A DNA stretch of 64,000 nucleotides, from contig NZ_JAATTV010000002.1 of NCBI RefSeq assembly GCF_013414195.1, positions 124,001-188,000 of the forward strand. Reading direction: 5' to 3'. The position numbers and the translations under genes are program-made. Origin of the DNA: Psychrobacter sp. BI730. Lineage in GTDB: Bacteria; Pseudomonadota; Gammaproteobacteria; Pseudomonadales; Moraxellaceae. This document shows, piece by piece, positions 1-8,431 of the stretch (positions are counted from its first letter, which is position 1; every line of letters begins with the position of its first letter). The notes under the pieces were generated by a model. That model was not told the DNA's origin, searched no databases, and saw only the letters and a list, made by a program, of their open reading frames with translations.

Positions 1-137
1 GTCGCTGGCTCGGTATCGAGGCTGTACAACAATATGGCGATGATGGTATCGGATTGACCAGTGCGGTACTGCACGATGTATACGGCCCTTTTGGTCGTAG
101 TGAGCAAATCCTTACTATTCGTCCGATGCCACGTTAA
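1..137 (+). CDS. Acyl-CoA thioesterase-like protein (C-terminal fragment)
   Basis: The window opens inside this gene; 44 codons remain, in the frame starting at base 3, ending with TAA at 135-137. The visible tail contains GIGLTSAVLHDVYGPFGRS followed by ILTIRP. This resembles the last beta strands of the double-hotdog thioesterase family (TesB-like, 4HBT_3), where a Gly-rich turn, a HD.GP.GR stretch and a closing Q.L.(V/I)RP strand are usual. Such enzymes hydrolyse acyl-CoA thioesters in the cytoplasm. The N-terminal hotdog and the catalytic residues lie outside the window, so substrate range cannot be judged. No terminator follows directly; the first convincing one is about 310 bases downstream. 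Confidence 0.6.
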   Translation, partial: RWLGIEAVQQYGDDGIGLTSAVLHDVYGPFGRSEQILTIRPMPR

Positions 138-303
138 AGGATCAAGAGTCATTCGGCTTATAGTTTTGAAAAATAAAACAATGCGTTGTAATCAATTAAT
201 TATACAAATGTTGGAGAAATGGTTTTAATAGTGGTTAACAAGACAATATTACTGAAAAGATAATATTACTAACAAGCCGATGTTAATCGACATAGAGATT
301 ACT

Positions 304-378
304 ATGAAAACCCATACGCAATTTTCAAAAAAGCTGACGACTCTCTGGGATATATTGATAGAAGCATATTCAGAATAG
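304..378 (+). CDS. Possible 24-aa leader or micro-ORF
   Basis: An ATG at 304 opens a 24-codon frame ending at TAG 376-378. A weak purine-rich AGAG lies about 8 bases upstream. The predicted peptide starts MKTHTQFSKKLTTLWDILIE. It sits between the thioesterase stop and the terminator at 446-479, so it could be the coding part of a short transcript or chance. After the TAG the same frame stays open for another 19 codons. I do not recognise it; confidence is low. Confidence 0.15.
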   Translation: MKTHTQFSKKLTTLWDILIEAYSE

Positions 379-445
379 TTGCTGTCGTTTGCGCTTTGGT
401 TGCTATATCAGGAAATAACTGAGCAAATAAATAACTGACACCAGA

Positions 446-479
446 ACACCGCCTTGGTAAACAAGCGCGGTGTTTTTTA
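446..479 (+). terminator. Rho-independent terminator upstream of htpG
   Basis: ACACCGC plus CTTG pair with CAAG and GCGGTGT around a GTAAA loop, with one bulged C, followed by TTTTTT. It faces the plus strand. It would end transcripts coming from the thioesterase gene or from any short RNA made in 138-445, insulating the heat-shock promoter that begins 19 bases later. Confidence 0.75.
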
Positions 480-497
480 TGGAATAAAGATTTTGAG

Positions 498-524
498 CTT
501 GAATTTTTTCTCAATGCCCCTATT
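498..524 (+). promoter_or_regulatory. Sigma-32 (RpoH) heat-shock promoter of htpG
   Basis: CTTGAA at 498-503 and CCCCTATT at 517-524 are separated by 13 bases. The E. coli sigma-32 consensus is CTTGAAA, an 11-16 base spacer, then CCCCATNT. The match, and its place about 117 bases upstream of the htpG start, fit heat-shock control of an Hsp90 gene. Transcription would begin near 531-535, giving a leader of about 105 bases. Confidence 0.7.
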
Positions 525-640
525 AGTATAGACAGTTTAACGGTATTGCATACGGCAGGTTCTCTAACATTATTAGAGCATCTTTGGTGAGTGTATCGTT
601 ATCTGATAATAGGTCTTTCATAGAATTTAAAGGAGTTTTT

Positions 641-2602
641 ATGAGTGAAGCAACTCAAGCTGAAGGTCTGAATCCAGAATTAAAAAAACATACGTTTGAA
701 GCGGAAGTGGCGCAGTTACTGCATTTGGTAACGCATTCACTATATTCTAACGCTGATATTTTTGTCCGTGAGTTGGTATCTAATGCGTCGGATGCTTGTG
801 ACAAGTTGCGCTTTGAAGGCACAAATGATGACAGCCTTTATGAAGATGATGGCGAATTAAAAATCCGCATCGCTGTTGACGAAGCTGCCAAAACTATTAC
901 CTTTACCGACAATGGTATTGGTATGAACGAAGCCGATGCAATCGAAAACTTAGGTACGATTGCTAAGTCAGGCACCAAAGCATTTTTGGATAAACTGTCT
1001 GAATCACAAAAGCAAGACGGTCAATTGATTGGTCAGTTCGGTGTTGGTTTCTACTCTGGTTTTATCGTCGCTGATACCATCAGTGTTGAATCACGTAAAG
1101 CGGGTGAGCCTGCTGATAAAGGCGTGCGCTGGGTATCAGATGGTACTGGTAGCTTTACTGTTGAGCCTATTACCAAAGACACGCGCGGTACGGCCATTAC
1201 TTTGCACCTAAAAGAAGAATATAGCGAGGGCGAAGATAACTATCTAGATCGCAGCAAAATTAAGCGTTTGGTCAATAAATACTCTGACCATATCAGTTTG
1301 CCAATTCAAATGCGTAAAGAGATTTGGCAAGAAGATGTAAAAGAAGACGAGAACGACGACACGCCTGCTGGTGGCGAGATGGTACTCACTGATGAGTGGG
1401 AAACAATCAATAAAGCCAGTGCACTATGGACTCGCTCTAGCTCTGAAATTGAAGACGACGAGTATGTCGATTTTTATAAGAATATCTCTTATGACATGGA
1501 CGCGCCGCTTACTTGGACGCATAACCGTGTCGAAGGCCGCGTACAGTATACACAGCTACTATATATCCCTAAAAAAGCGCCAGTCGATCTATATACTCGT
1601 GAGCAGCAGCATGGTCTAAAGCTTTATGTGAAACGCGTCTTTATCATGGACGAAGCTGAGCAATTGCTACCGATGTATTTGCGTTTTGTGAAAGGTGTGA
1701 TTGATTCAGCAGACTTGCCATTGAACGTGAGCCGTGAGCTATTACAAGAGTCACGTGATGTAAAATCTATTCGTGAAGGTAACGCTCGCCGTATCTTGAC
1801 GCTGCTTGCAAGTCTTGCCAATAGCGAAGACAGTGACAAGCAAGAAAAATTTGCACAGTTCTATGCAGAGTTCGGTGATGTCATCAAAGAAGGTTTAGGC
1901 GAAGACGTAGGCAATCAAGAACGTATTGCTAAGCTATTGCGTTATACAACTAGCACCCAAGATGGTTTGGTAACAAGCTTTGAAGATTATAAAGGTCGTA
2001 TGAAAGATGGCCAAAAAGCCATCTATTACCTCACCGCTGATAACCTAGCCGCTGCGAAAAACAGCCCGCAACTTGAGTTATTCAAGAAAAAAGGCATCGA
2101 AGTTATCTTGATGACTAGCCGTGTTGATGAATGGGCAATGAACTTCTTGACCTCATTCGATGAGACACCGCTGCAAAACATCGCGAAAGGCGCAGTAGAC
2201 CTAGGCGACTTGCAAGATGAAGCAGAAAAAGCGGAAGCAGAGAAAGCACAAGAAACGCTAAAGCCAGTAGTTGATAAATTAAAGGCTGCGTTGGGCGAGC
2301 GTGCTAAAGACGTCAAAGTGTCTACTCGTTTAGTCGATAGTCCAGCTTGCTTGGTTGTTGGTGAAGGTGAGCTATCACCACAAATGATTCAGATGCTACA
2401 GCAAATGGGTCAGGACGTACCAGCAAGTAAGCCAACGCTAGAAGTAAACCCTGACCATCCACTCATCAAGAAGCTTGAGAGCAGTGAGCAATTCGATGAT
2501 CTGGCCCAAGTCATTTTTGATCAAGCGTTATTGGCAGATGGCGGTCAGCTAGACGATCCAGCCGCTTACCTAAAACGCGTCAATGAGCTATTGATGAGAT
2601 AA
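641..2602 (+). CDS. htpG: Chaperone protein HtpG (bacterial Hsp90)
   Basis: ATP-dependent molecular chaperone of the cytoplasm, 653 aa, close to the usual family length. The start at ATG 641 is chosen because AAAGGAG lies just upstream (628-634); the frame could open at 584, but that would add 19 residues unlike any HtpG. The N-terminal GHKL ATPase shows the Hsp90 motifs [25 protein letters not shown], and [15 protein letters not shown]. Middle and C-terminal dimerisation domains follow. The gene is monocistronic: a sigma-32 promoter precedes it and a strong terminator follows within 20 bases. Identification is certain. Confidence 0.98.
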   Translation: MSEATQAEGLNPELKKHTFEAEVAQLLHLVTHSLYSNADIFVRELVSNASDACDKLRFEGTNDDSLYEDDGELKIRIAVDEAAKTITFTDNGIGMNEADAIENLGTIAKSGTKAFLDKLSESQKQDGQLIGQFGVGFYSGFIVADTISVESRKAGEPADKGVRWVSDGTGSFTVEPITKDTRGTAITLHLKEEYSEGEDNYLDRSKIKRLVNKYSDHISLPIQMRKEIWQEDVKEDENDDTPAGGEMVLTDEWETINKASALWTRSSSEIEDDEYVDFYKNISYDMDAPLTWTHNRVEGRVQYTQLLYIPKKAPVDLYTREQQHGLKLYVKRVFIMDEAEQLLPMYLRFVKGVIDSADLPLNVSRELLQESRDVKSIREGNARRILTLLASLANSEDSDKQEKFAQFYAEFGDVIKEGLGEDVGNQERIAKLLRYTTSTQDGLVTSFEDYKGRMKDGQKAIYYLTADNLAAAKNSPQLELFKKKGIEVILMTSRVDEWAMNFLTSFDETPLQNIAKGAVDLGDLQDEAEKAEAEKAQETLKPVVDKLKAALGERAKDVKVSTRLVDSPACLVVGEGELSPQMIQMLQQMGQDVPASKPTLEVNPDHPLIKKLESSEQFDDLAQVIFDQALLADGGQLDDPAAYLKRVNELLMR

Positions 2603-2617
2603 TGTTTAGTAATTAGT

Positions 2618-2656
2618 AAAAAAAGGAGGCTTTATATCAGAGGCCTCCTTTTTTAT
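2618..2656 (+). terminator. Terminator of htpG
   Basis: AAAAGGAGGC pairs with GCCTCCTTTT around a loop TTTATATCAGAG, flanked by A-run and T-run, so it may also act on the minus strand. It begins 16 bases after the htpG stop. Confidence 0.9.
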
Positions 2657-2922
2657 TTGAATTTTTGGTCGAATTTAAGTGAATTTTACAAATCAGCCTT
2701 ATCCTCTTAACCGACAATCCGTTACAATCGCGATAGATTAGCGAGCTAAAATATTAAGCAGTGCTGGTCATCTTCTATAATCACTCCATCGTGAATTCAA
2801 TATAAATCGATGTCTGCATGCTGTACAAAAAATCGTCAATTGATTGCACCGCGTGGCTGTTACATTAAGATAATTATCATTGAGTCATTTTATTTTTCTC
2901 GACTGGCTAGAGGTCTAAGTCT
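2657..2922. other. Spacer between htpG and the C13 peptidase gene
   Basis: With the terminator this makes a 320-base gene-free stretch. It holds a TATAAT at 2776-2781 without a convincing -35 box, and GATAATTATC near 2869, which is too short for a credible Fur site. No RNA gene or small ORF was seen. Confidence 0.4.
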
Positions 2923-4404
2923 TTGTCACTTACGTCGTTAAAAACCGTCTCGCTTCAGCGTTTTTCGCTCAATTTCGCTGCCAATATTATTGCAACTTTG
3001 TGGATGCTAGTGGGCTCAACACGGGCTTTTTCTTGGGTTAAACCCACTTTTGTACAGTTTGCTGTATTTGCACTATTGGCGCTTGGTAGTAATGTCTTAT
3101 TTTCATGGTTAGCTGCTGAAAGTGGCAGCATATTTAATGAGCAAGGATTGGTCAGTTATTTGATCTGGCCGATGATTATTTTGCTTGGTGGTATCATTTT
3201 GGCTCGGCGAGCGAGCAATCAAGCATTGGTATTTGTACCAGTAGTGCTGTGGTTGGTCGCCGATACATTGTCAGCCTTATTACAGAGCTTGGTGCAGTTT
3301 TTTGGTAGCTATGGTTGGTTGCCAAATTGGAGTTATTCGTTCTTACCAGTACTTTTTTTAGTATTGTTCTTATGGCAAACGCTAGCTCTATTGTGGATTT
3401 TCTCCCGTCGTCTGCGTATACCATGGTGGGAGCGAATCATTGTATTGGTTGGCGCGGTAGCGTTGCTGACCATCTGGCAGCGTAATGTCGCTGACCAGCC
3501 AATCTTTAAGCAAATACCTGTAGAGCCTGTACTAGAAGAGGCGGCACTGTATCAGCAGCCACGTCTATTACAGCAAGCATTGGATAGTATAGACCCAAGT
3601 ATCGATGGCAAAACCGACTGGTACTTCATGGGAGTGGCAGGATTTTCTGATCAAAACGTCTTTCGCTCTGAGATTAACAAGGTGCGCGAGTTGTTTGATG
3701 TACGCTTTGGTACTAGCGGGCATTCACTATCGCTGATTAATAATACTTATAGCTGGCTCGATGAGCCAATTGCTACTAAGACCAGCATTTTGCGCGGCTT
3801 AAAGAAAATCGGTCAGCAGATGAATGCTGATGAAGATGTGTTGTTCCTGACGTTGTCTTCACATGGTAACCAAGATATCGTTCAGTTGGCAAATCCGCCG
3901 CTTGCGATGGATAATTTAGATGCTACATGGTTGCGTGACGCGCTAGACGCATCGGGTATTCGCTGGCGTGTGATTGTGGTGTCTGCCTGCTACTCAGGTT
4001 CGTTTATTGACGAATTGGCATCGCCAACCACGGTAGTGATTACTGCATCAGCCGCTGACAGAGCATCGTTTGGCTGCACTAATACAGCTGAGATGACCTA
4101 TTTTGGTCAAGCATTTTTTGCTGAAAGCCTACGAGGGAATACCAGTTTTGAGTCGGCTTTTAAGGATGCCAGTATACGGGTCAATGAGCGTGAGAGCGCC
4201 ATGGGCTTTGAGCCGTCAGAGCCGCAAATGGTGATTGGTAGCTTAATGGAGACAGCATTGCCTGCGTTTGAGCAAGTATTGTTTGATAAGGCGCGTCCAT
4301 CCGTTGCTAGTATTACAAATAATGCTACTTCTACAACGGTTAATATTCTACCTGACAATGCTACTAATCTATCGGTAGACGAAGTAGAGATAGCCGCTGA
4401 ATAA
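2923..4404 (+). CDS. Membrane-anchored C13-family (caspase-like) peptidase
   Basis: 493 aa. The N-terminal ~190 residues carry several hydrophobic segments (about 20-40, 50-70, 85-105, 110-130, 150-165, 185-200) and anchor it in the inner membrane. The C-terminal half is a Peptidase_C13 (legumain/GPI8-like) domain: the catalytic His is H314 in LSSHGNQD and the nucleophile C356 in VVSACYSGSF, each at the end of a hydrophobic strand as in clan CD enzymes. The start is a TTG at 2923 with AGAGG about 10 bases upstream; no ATG lies near. An acidic, Thr/Asn-rich tail follows the catalytic domain. Substrates are unknown in bacteria. It has no operon partner: htpG is terminated before it and fghA starts 113 bases after. 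Confidence 0.85.
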   Translation: MSLTSLKTVSLQRFSLNFAANIIATLWMLVGSTRAFSWVKPTFVQFAVFALLALGSNVLFSWLAAESGSIFNEQGLVSYLIWPMIILLGGIILARRASNQALVFVPVVLWLVADTLSALLQSLVQFFGSYGWLPNWSYSFLPVLFLVLFLWQTLALLWIFSRRLRIPWWERIIVLVGAVALLTIWQRNVADQPIFKQIPVEPVLEEAALYQQPRLLQQALDSIDPSIDGKTDWYFMGVAGFSDQNVFRSEINKVRELFDVRFGTSGHSLSLINNTYSWLDEPIATKTSILRGLKKIGQQMNADEDVLFLTLSSHGNQDIVQLANPPLAMDNLDATWLRDALDASGIRWRVIVVSACYSGSFIDELASPTTVVITASAADRASFGCTNTAEMTYFGQAFFAESLRGNTSFESAFKDASIRVNERESAMGFEPSEPQMVIGSLMETALPAFEQVLFDKARPSVASITNNATSTTVNILPDNATNLSVDEVEIAAE

Positions 4405-4416
4405 GCACAAAGTAAG

Positions 4417-4440
4417 ATTTGGCATTTTATAAATGCCAAT
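4417..4440. terminator. Hairpin after the C13 peptidase gene
   Basis: ATTTGGCATTT pairs with AAATGCCAAT around a two- or three-base loop. The T-run after it is short, so it may be a weak terminator or a 3'-end stabilising hairpin. Confidence 0.4.
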
Positions 4441-4517
4441 ATCAGATTTACTATTAGATGTTGAGCATTTATTAAACATCGTCATTGGTTCTATTTTGAA
4501 TAAAAGGGATATCACTC

Positions 4518-5408
4518 ATGCAGAATTCTTATAGTCATAGTTTATCTACCAATAAACAGCTTACCCAAAAAAGCGTGAATCGCTGTTTCAACGGTGAGCA
4601 GCATTATTATAGTCACGAGTCGACGTCTACTAAAACTTCTATGATGTTTAGTATTTATCTACCTGATGAAGCCTTGGCTGGACGACGTTGTCCTGCGATA
4701 TTGTACCTATCAGGTTTGACATGTAATGCCGATAATGTCACTCATAAAGCGCATTTTCAGCAAAAATGTAGCGAGCTTGGTATGATACTTATCGCACCTG
4801 ATACTTCGCCTAGAAGTAGTGAAGACAGCGATGTACCAAATGATGAGCGCTATTTTGTTGGTCAAGGTGCAAGTTATTATGTTGACGCGACTCAAGCGCC
4901 GTGGTCAGACAATTTTAATATGCAAAGCTATATTGTCGATGAGTTATATGACTTACTACGTTCAGAGTTTCCTATTCACAGCATCGGTGTCACAGGACAC
5001 TCAATGGGTGGTCATGGCGCGTTATTGCTAGGGTTTAAGTTCCCAAGTAAGTTTGTCAGCGTATCGGCTTTATCGCCAGTATGTGCGGCGAGTGAGTCTG
5101 CATGGGGGCAAGCTGCCTACACAGAGTATTTCGGTGATGATAAGTCTCTATGGGCGCAAGCCGATGCCTCACAAATGATTGAAAAGGTTGGCCAGCAGTA
5201 TTCGAGCATTTTGGTCGATCAAGGCGCGGCTGATAACTTTTTAGCAGAAGGTCAGCTACAGACCTCTAAACTACAAGCTGCTTGTGAAAAAGCCAAACAG
5301 CCCTTAACATTACGTTATCAGGCAGGTCATGACCACAGCTATTATTTTATCCAAACGGTGATTAATGATCATATCGAACATCATTGGCACATGGCTCAAA
5401 TGAGCTAA
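4518..5408 (+). CDS. fghA: S-formylglutathione hydrolase
   Basis: Hydrolyses S-formylglutathione to formate and glutathione, the last step of glutathione-dependent formaldehyde detoxification in the cytoplasm. 296 aa, slightly longer than the family's ~280. It is an alpha/beta hydrolase of the esterase D group: the nucleophile elbow is GHSMGG with Ser162, the acid is probably the Asp in VDQGAADNF (about 236-240), and the His lies in AGHDHSYYF. LSGLTC near residue 65 is the family's oxyanion region. ATG 4518 follows AAAAGGG with a 10-base spacing. The usual partner, a class III alcohol dehydrogenase (frmA/adhC), is not in this window. Confidence 0.95.
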   Translation: MQNSYSHSLSTNKQLTQKSVNRCFNGEQHYYSHESTSTKTSMMFSIYLPDEALAGRRCPAILYLSGLTCNADNVTHKAHFQQKCSELGMILIAPDTSPRSSEDSDVPNDERYFVGQGASYYVDATQAPWSDNFNMQSYIVDELYDLLRSEFPIHSIGVTGHSMGGHGALLLGFKFPSKFVSVSALSPVCAASESAWGQAAYTEYFGDDKSLWAQADASQMIEKVGQQYSSILVDQGAADNFLAEGQLQTSKLQAACEKAKQPLTLRYQAGHDHSYYFIQTVINDHIEHHWHMAQMS

Positions 5409-5472
5409 GATGTGTTTCAGATGACCGTGATACATTTTTCGCTACTCCATTCATGCTCAACAGGTGATTTTT

Positions 5473-5919
5473 ATGGCAAGTTATCAAGATTTGACAGTTT
5501 CTAATTCAAAGAATAAGTCAGCAGATACGAGCTCTACAAAAGCGACTATGCAAGCTGATATGGATGCTGCTCTACAAAAGAAACAACGTAGCAATGATTA
5601 TAGTGATGAAGTGTCTCAAGTTAAGTCAGACGAGCTGATTGCAAAAACCGTCAACGACGCTGGCGATAGAGTACTTGATGATGTGCAAATATCTCGCGTG
5701 ATAGAGATGGCATGGGAAGATAGAACGCCATTTGGGGCTATAGAGCATAGCTATGGTCTCGATGAGACTGGGGTTATCAAACTCATGCGCCAAGAGCTAA
5801 AGCCGTCATCTTTTCGCTTATGGCGTCAAAGAGTGAGCAATCGCGCCACCAAACATGAGGCAAAGCGCTCTTTCGAAGTTGGCCGTGCTTATTGCAAAAC
5901 TCAATATAAGCAGCGCTAA
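5473..5919 (+). CDS. TIGR03643/DUF2805 family protein
   Basis: 148 aa. The C-terminal half matches a widespread small family of unknown function: MAWEDRTPFGAIEHSYGL, then VIKLMRQELKPSSFRLWRQR and a basic tail with RATKHEAK. This part looks like a helix-turn-helix-like helical fold. The first ~65 residues are polar, low-complexity and probably disordered. ATG 5473 is preferred because AGGTGA (5462-5467) sits just upstream; a GTG at 5464 lies inside that ribosome binding site. It follows fghA by 64 bases on the same strand without a terminator, so co-transcription is possible. Function is not known. Confidence 0.75.
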   Translation: MASYQDLTVSNSKNKSADTSSTKATMQADMDAALQKKQRSNDYSDEVSQVKSDELIAKTVNDAGDRVLDDVQISRVIEMAWEDRTPFGAIEHSYGLDETGVIKLMRQELKPSSFRLWRQRVSNRATKHEAKRSFEVGRAYCKTQYKQR

Positions 5920-6033
5920 ACCATTAAGTATTTAACATCATTATATAAAAGGCTCTCAGCATATGTGAGCCGCTTGAAATTTTCTTTTTAATTTATCAAT
6001 ATCTTATATAAACATGAATTAGGTAGCTCAATT

Positions 6034-6723
6034 ATGAACAGTCCTGCTAAACCTTATCTTATTGCACCGTCGATACTCTCAGCTGATTTCGCGCGGTTGG
6101 GCGAAGAAGTGGAGAAGGTACTAGAGTCGGGTGCCGATGTGATTCATTTTGATGTGATGGACAACCATTACGTACCCAATTTGACGTTTGGTAGCATGAT
6201 TTGTAAGGCGTTGCGTGACTATGGTGTTAAAGCGCCAATTGATGTGCATCTGATGGTTTCACCTGTCGATAGTATGATTGAGCAGTTTTTGGAAGCGGGT
6301 GCTAGTATCATTACCTTCCATCCAGAAGCCAGCGCTCATATCGATCGCTCACTGCAACTGATCAAAGATGGCGGTGCAGAGTGTGGCTTGGTATTGAATC
6401 CAGCGACACCATTACATTATCTTGATTATGTCATGGATAAAGTAGATCAGATTTTATTAATGAGTGTGAACCCGGGCTACGGTGGGCAGTCGTTTATCGA
6501 TAGTACTTTAGATAAAGTTCGTCAGGTACGTCAGCGTATTATTACTAGTGGTCGAGATATTCGATTGGAAGTTGATGGCGGTATCAAAGCCAGTAATATA
6601 CGTGCGATTGCTGAAGCGGGTGCTGATATGTTCGTTGCTGGTTCTGCGATTTTTAATCAAGAAGATTATAAAGCGGCTATCGATGAGATGCGCGCAGAGT
6701 TGTTATTAGCCAACAACAGCTAG
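6034..6723 (+). CDS. rpe: Ribulose-phosphate 3-epimerase
   Basis: Interconverts D-ribulose 5-phosphate and D-xylulose 5-phosphate in the pentose phosphate pathway. 229 aa, full family length, a metal-dependent TIM barrel. Visible signatures are [32 protein letters not shown] (with metal-binding His and Asp), [18 protein letters not shown] (phosphate binding and family signature), and [10 protein letters not shown] 6034 follows a weak AGGTAG. A strong hairpin lies just after the stop. In many relatives rpe neighbours gph and trpE; neither is here. Confidence 0.97.
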   Translation: MNSPAKPYLIAPSILSADFARLGEEVEKVLESGADVIHFDVMDNHYVPNLTFGSMICKALRDYGVKAPIDVHLMVSPVDSMIEQFLEAGASIITFHPEASAHIDRSLQLIKDGGAECGLVLNPATPLHYLDYVMDKVDQILLMSVNPGYGGQSFIDSTLDKVRQVRQRIITSGRDIRLEVDGGIKASNIRAIAEAGADMFVAGSAIFNQEDYKAAIDEMRAELLLANNS

Positions 6724-6729
6724 CGAGTT

Positions 6730-6762
6730 TTGTATGGTTAATAAACGCTATTAGCCATACAA
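6730..6762 (+). terminator. Hairpin after rpe
   Basis: TTGTATGGTTAATA pairs with TATTAGCCATACAA (one T-G pair) around the loop AACGC. The stem is long but no T-run follows, so it may be a 3'-end stabiliser rather than an efficient intrinsic terminator. Confidence 0.5.
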
Positions 6763-6794
6763 TAATAATATTAGAATGTGCTGTATAACTTATG

Positions 6795-6911
6795 ACTATA
6801 TAGTTAATACTCCATAAAAGAGCTACAGCGTTAACCGCGCCTGAAGTATCACGTATACATCTGCACTCAGTTGCCTTGTATCTCTTTTAAATTGAATCAA
6901 CTCTATATAAC
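6795..6911 (+). repeat. MITE-like dispersed repeat, copy 1
   Basis: About 115 bp, also present near 39735-39847 (same orientation) and 48701-48814 (opposite). Conserved blocks include AAAAGAG, ACAGCGTTAACC, GAAGTATCAC, CTGCACTCAGTTGCCTTGTA and CTCTTTTAAA. The ends form an imperfect inverted repeat: CTATATAGTTAATAC...AAAAGAG against CTCTTTTAAATTGAATCAACTCTATATA. It encodes nothing. This copy ends 24 bases before the next gene and may supply part of its leader. Confidence 0.8.
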
Positions 6912-6934
6912 GGTCAGTCACGTAAAGGTGAAAT

Positions 6935-7333
6935 ATGGACACAAACAATTCTAGCCGTTCAACAGAACCTTCTGAGCAAGTAAACTCTCATGAAACGTTG
7001 AATCAGCAGGCTAAGCAATCACTTGAAAGTGAAACACCGCAGCGCAGTTTGGTGCCTAGAGGTATCACTATTGGCTTAGCGATGTTTGCACTTGTACTTA
7101 GTTTGGCAGGTTATGGCTTTCGCCTGATGGTAGGTGATGACGTCGAAACCGTGCTGCGTCACGCTGCAGTCATTGTGCCTGCATTTATGTTAGGTATTCC
7201 GCTGTTTTTTTGGGTAGGCTCTCGCATACTTAATAAAGTTAAAGACCTGCATATCGAGAGTTGGAATGCGATTAGTTTGGGCTATTTGACCTCTTGTATA
7301 TCAATGCTATGGCTGATGGGTACTTACAGTTAA
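6935..7333 (+). CDS. Small membrane protein of unknown function
   Basis: 132 aa. The first ~35 residues are hydrophilic, rich in Ser, Glu and Gln, and probably cytoplasmic. Three hydrophobic segments follow (roughly residues 46-66, 76-96 and 110-128) with short loops; KVKDLHIESWN lies between the last two. AAGGTGA precedes ATG 6935 at good distance. I do not recognise a family. The next gene, also a three-helix membrane protein, lies 144 bases downstream on the same strand; the two may be functionally related, but there is no direct evidence. Confidence 0.7.
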   Translation: MDTNNSSRSTEPSEQVNSHETLNQQAKQSLESETPQRSLVPRGITIGLAMFALVLSLAGYGFRLMVGDDVETVLRHAAVIVPAFMLGIPLFFWVGSRILNKVKDLHIESWNAISLGYLTSCISMLWLMGTYS

Positions 7334-7364
7334 GTTATGTCGCTATAAATATAATGCTTCTTCG

Positions 7365-7412
7365 CGCCTGTATTGTTTATTCACGCCTATATTGTTTATT
7401 CACGCTTATATA
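7365..7412 (+). repeat. 19-bp tandem repeat
   Basis: CGCCTGTATTGTTTATTCA and CGCCTATATTGTTTATTCA stand head to tail (one difference), followed by a partial third copy CGCTTATATAACG. It lies in the spacer between two small membrane protein genes. Probably a slippage product; no function is evident. Confidence 0.7.
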
Positions 7413-7477
7413 ACGTCGTAATATTTTATATTTTTTAATCATTAAGCCATGTTCTACAAGCATGACTGGAATTTTAT

Positions 7478-7789
7478 ATGAGAATCGTACCAGCCAGTAT
7501 TGCTAAAATTATCTATCCTAAAGACTTACCAAATGGCTTATTTACCAGCTTAATTATCGCTTGTTTGTTAATGGGATTGGCGTCATTACGTCACGGAACC
7601 GACTTACAAGGTTGGCTAAATGTCATTGAAAACTGGCTGCTTATGCTGCTGATATTGCCCACTGCGACGGCCACCGTTGCACTGCCATTTAAGTATCGTG
7701 ATCCTAGCCTTGAGCTAAAGCTGGTTTATTACCTTGGAATGTTCGTGGCATTCTTATTTACATTAGGAAAGTTACGTTATTGGCACTAA
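7478..7789 (+). CDS. Small membrane protein of unknown function
   Basis: 103 aa with three predicted membrane segments (about residues 19-38, 50-70 and 82-98). The sequence between the first two, ASLRHGTDLQGWLNVIENW, is amphipathic, and LPFKYRDPSLELK lies between the second and third. The start ATG 7478 has only a weak ribosome binding site. No recognised family and no signal peptide. It lies between another small membrane protein gene and a small acidic protein gene, all on the plus strand. Confidence 0.65.
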   Translation: MRIVPASIAKIIYPKDLPNGLFTSLIIACLLMGLASLRHGTDLQGWLNVIENWLLMLLILPTATATVALPFKYRDPSLELKLVYYLGMFVAFLFTLGKLRYWH

Positions 7790-8010
7790 TATATACAAAC
7801 GACATGGCATTCAAGTTTGTTTTTATAGTGAAGACTTATGTGATAGCCCTTGAATTCTAGTGTTAAAGCGTCCATTGTATGAGTAAGACAGATTTACCCG
7901 CGTTACTGTAAGATGATAGATTTGCCGAATGAGTTTGTTTTCAATAAATAACTGCTTTGCAATGACCAGTTTCTCTACCAGTACTAAACGGGATAATAAG
8001 GAATACATTG

Positions 8011-8322
8011 ATGCCATATGATATCGATAACGATATAGAAGTAGACAACGAAAGTAGCGATCAATTTGCAGGGTTCGCCAAAGAAACCACCTTAGAGTTA
8101 GTGGAAGCAGATGATGGTAGGTTGTTGTTGCGTGATGCCGAGCAAGACGACGCGCCGCTGATGACGATTGACTTTTCTGACAAGCTTAAAGAGCTACTTG
8201 GTAGCGATACTCAAGCGATTGGTCAACATATGATTCATGCTGCGATTCAGGTCATTATGCAAAAGCAGATGAGTAAGTGGCATGCGCATGTGTATGATAA
8301 AGAACCAACGCACTACAGTTGA
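8011..8322 (+). CDS. Small acidic protein of unknown function
   Basis: 103 aa, soluble, with an acidic N-terminal third (PYDIDNDIEVDNESSD). A more ordered part follows: TLELVEADDGRLLLRDAEQD, then MTIDFSDKLKELLG and a helix IGQHMIHAAIQVIMQKQMS. ATG 8011 is chosen because AAGGA lies at 7998-8002; an in-frame TTG at 8008 is too close. The gene ends just before a bidirectional terminator shared with rpmG on the other strand. I do not know the family; the strand-turn-helix layout suggests a small alpha/beta domain, but that is a guess. Confidence 0.7.
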   Translation: MPYDIDNDIEVDNESSDQFAGFAKETTLELVEADDGRLLLRDAEQDDAPLMTIDFSDKLKELLGSDTQAIGQHMIHAAIQVIMQKQMSKWHAHVYDKEPTHYS

Positions 8323-8365
8323 TCTAGTTTATTAGCGAGCTGAAGATAGCTAAATATACAAGCAT

Positions 8366-8402
8366 AAAAAAAGGGTTTATCAATGGATAAACCCTTTTTT
8401 TG
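8366..8402. terminator. Bidirectional terminator
   Basis: AAAAAAAGGGTTTATC and GATAAACCCTTTTTTT pair around AATG. It has A- and T-runs on both sides and lies between convergent genes, so it can end both the acidic-protein transcript (plus) and rpmBG (minus). Confidence 0.92.
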
Positions 8403-8431
8403 TTCAAATAATACCATTTATAAAATGAAGA

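Noticed and set aside
302..514. A 70-codon minus-strand frame in the spacer before htpG
   Set aside because: It overlaps a clear plus-strand terminator and the sigma-32 promoter, has no ribosome binding site, and its residues look random.
2866..2890. Fur-box-like GATAATTATCATT before the C13 peptidase gene
   Set aside because: Only about half of the 19-base consensus matches and no iron-related gene is near.
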